A stretch of DNA of 39,059 nucleotides from an uncultured Porphyromonadaceae bacterium. GTDB taxonomy: Bacteria > Bacteroidota > Bacteroidia > Bacteroidales > Muribaculaceae. A program made the position numbers and the translations under genes. The notes under the pieces were generated by a model. That model was not told the DNA's origin and did not search any database. It saw nothing but the letters and a program-made list of their open reading frames with translations. Where the stretch lies: the NCBI GenBank assembly GCA_947175695.1, contig CAMWNT010000010.1:1-39059 (forward strand), given 5' to 3'. Below are positions 38,253 through 39,059 of the stretch, one piece after another (position 1 is the first letter of the stretch; each line of letters starts with the position of its first letter).

Positions 38253-39037
38253 CGCTTCGGAGAATCATGAGTCAGATTATGGGAAAGAAAAAAGAAAAGA
38301 ACAGGATATTTCGAATGAAGCGCTTTGATGTCGGCGATGGTCACAGTGGCAATAAGATCGGTGTCGACGGGGTGATGATTGGCAGTTGGGCGGCCGATGG
38401 TCAGTCACCAAGGCGTATCCTTGATGTGGGGTGTGGATGCGGCGTGATATCGCTGATGATGGCTCAGCGGTTTGATAAAGCGGAAGTTGTCGGCATAGAT
38501 ATCGATGCGGGATCGCTTCTTGACGCGCGAGAGAATGTAGAAAGAAGCGAATGGAAAGAAAGAATTCGGATATGCGAAGCGGATTTTGGGGGAGAGGCTG
38601 AGCGGATCGCCTCTATGCAGGAGTCGGAGCGTTATGACTTGATTGTGTCGAATCCGCCGTTTTTTGAGAGCGGTGGCGATCCGGGCGAATCAAGCCGAAT
38701 GCTTGCCCGCCATGCGGGATCACTCTCGCCGGAAGTACTTGTGCGCCGGGCGCCTGACATGCTGACTCCGGCGGGGCGGCTGGCGATGATTGTGCCGGTT
38801 GCGGATTGGCCTCGATATGCAGGGATCGGTTCGGAAGTCGGGTTGACGATTTCAAGAGTATGTCTTGTCAGGGGCAATCCGAATGTCGCTCCGAAGCGAG
38901 CGATGATGGAATTCAGCCGCGTTGGAGAGCAAAAGGGAGCAGTTGTCGCTCCGACGACCCTGACTATAGAGACTGCGCCGGGTGAATACACCGATGAATA
39001 CCGTCGGCTCGGACGCGATTTCTACCTAAAATTCTGA
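38249..39037 (+). CDS. tRNA1(Val) (adenine(37)-N6)-methyltransferase-like
   Basis: FRMKRFDVGDGHSGNKIGVDGVMIGSWA; ILDVGCGCGVISLMMAQR; DLIVSNPPFF (NPPF N6-adenine MTase motif); ATGA overlap with apbE. Confidence 0.88.
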   Translation: MTLRRIMSQIMGKKKEKNRIFRMKRFDVGDGHSGNKIGVDGVMIGSWAADGQSPRRILDVGCGCGVISLMMAQRFDKAEVVGIDIDAGSLLDARENVERSEWKERIRICEADFGGEAERIASMQESERYDLIVSNPPFFESGGDPGESSRMLARHAGSLSPEVLVRRAPDMLTPAGRLAMIVPVADWPRYAGIGSEVGLTISRVCLVRGNPNVAPKRAMMEFSRVGEQKGAVVAPTTLTIETAPGEYTDEYRRLGRDFYLKF

Positions 39038-39059
39038 TTCGTCGGGAAAACCGGGTTAA

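Overview
The window reads as a chromosomal segment of a Bacteroidales bacterium. The gene families, TTG/TTTG-N19-20-TAnnTTTG promoters and gene order suggest a Muribaculaceae-like genome; this lineage is inferred, not searched. Most of it is ordinary housekeeping: rarA, an FAD oxidoreductase, tsaB, DUF4290, murA, rimM, OmpA-like, nspC, S1/P1 nuclease, a PD-(D/E)XK/HsdR_N protein, pcrA/uvrD, lipA, lipB, DUF5686, mlaF, mlaE, udk, lptB, a CPBP protease, holA, an EFR1-type ferredoxin, MerR, M23 peptidase, alaS, an ECF sigma factor, rhlE, lon, apbE and trmN6-like. A truncated KilA-N-type gene at the left edge is absent from the supplied ORF track. The most unusual signals are noncoding or relict: (1) an AT-rich BspA-like LRR gene between two 33-bp near-identical direct repeats, one starting in the lipB stop codon and the other 10 bp from the DUF5686 stop, with its own promoter, an orphan sorting-tail ORF and a large imperfect palindrome, i.e. 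a possible 1.49-kb cassette; (2) two convergent consensus promoters facing each other across a hairpin upstream of the KilA-N gene, with a possible ~50-nt RNA; (3) an eight-unit 10-bp-period repeat with a GATTAATC-like core, with the same core near lipA and rhlE; (4) a start-less 59-codon coding-like relict after the ECF sigma gene; (5) a perfect 25-bp inverted repeat between rhlE and lon. No tRNA, rRNA, CRISPR array or transposase was recognised. All calls come from reading the sequence; no searches were run.
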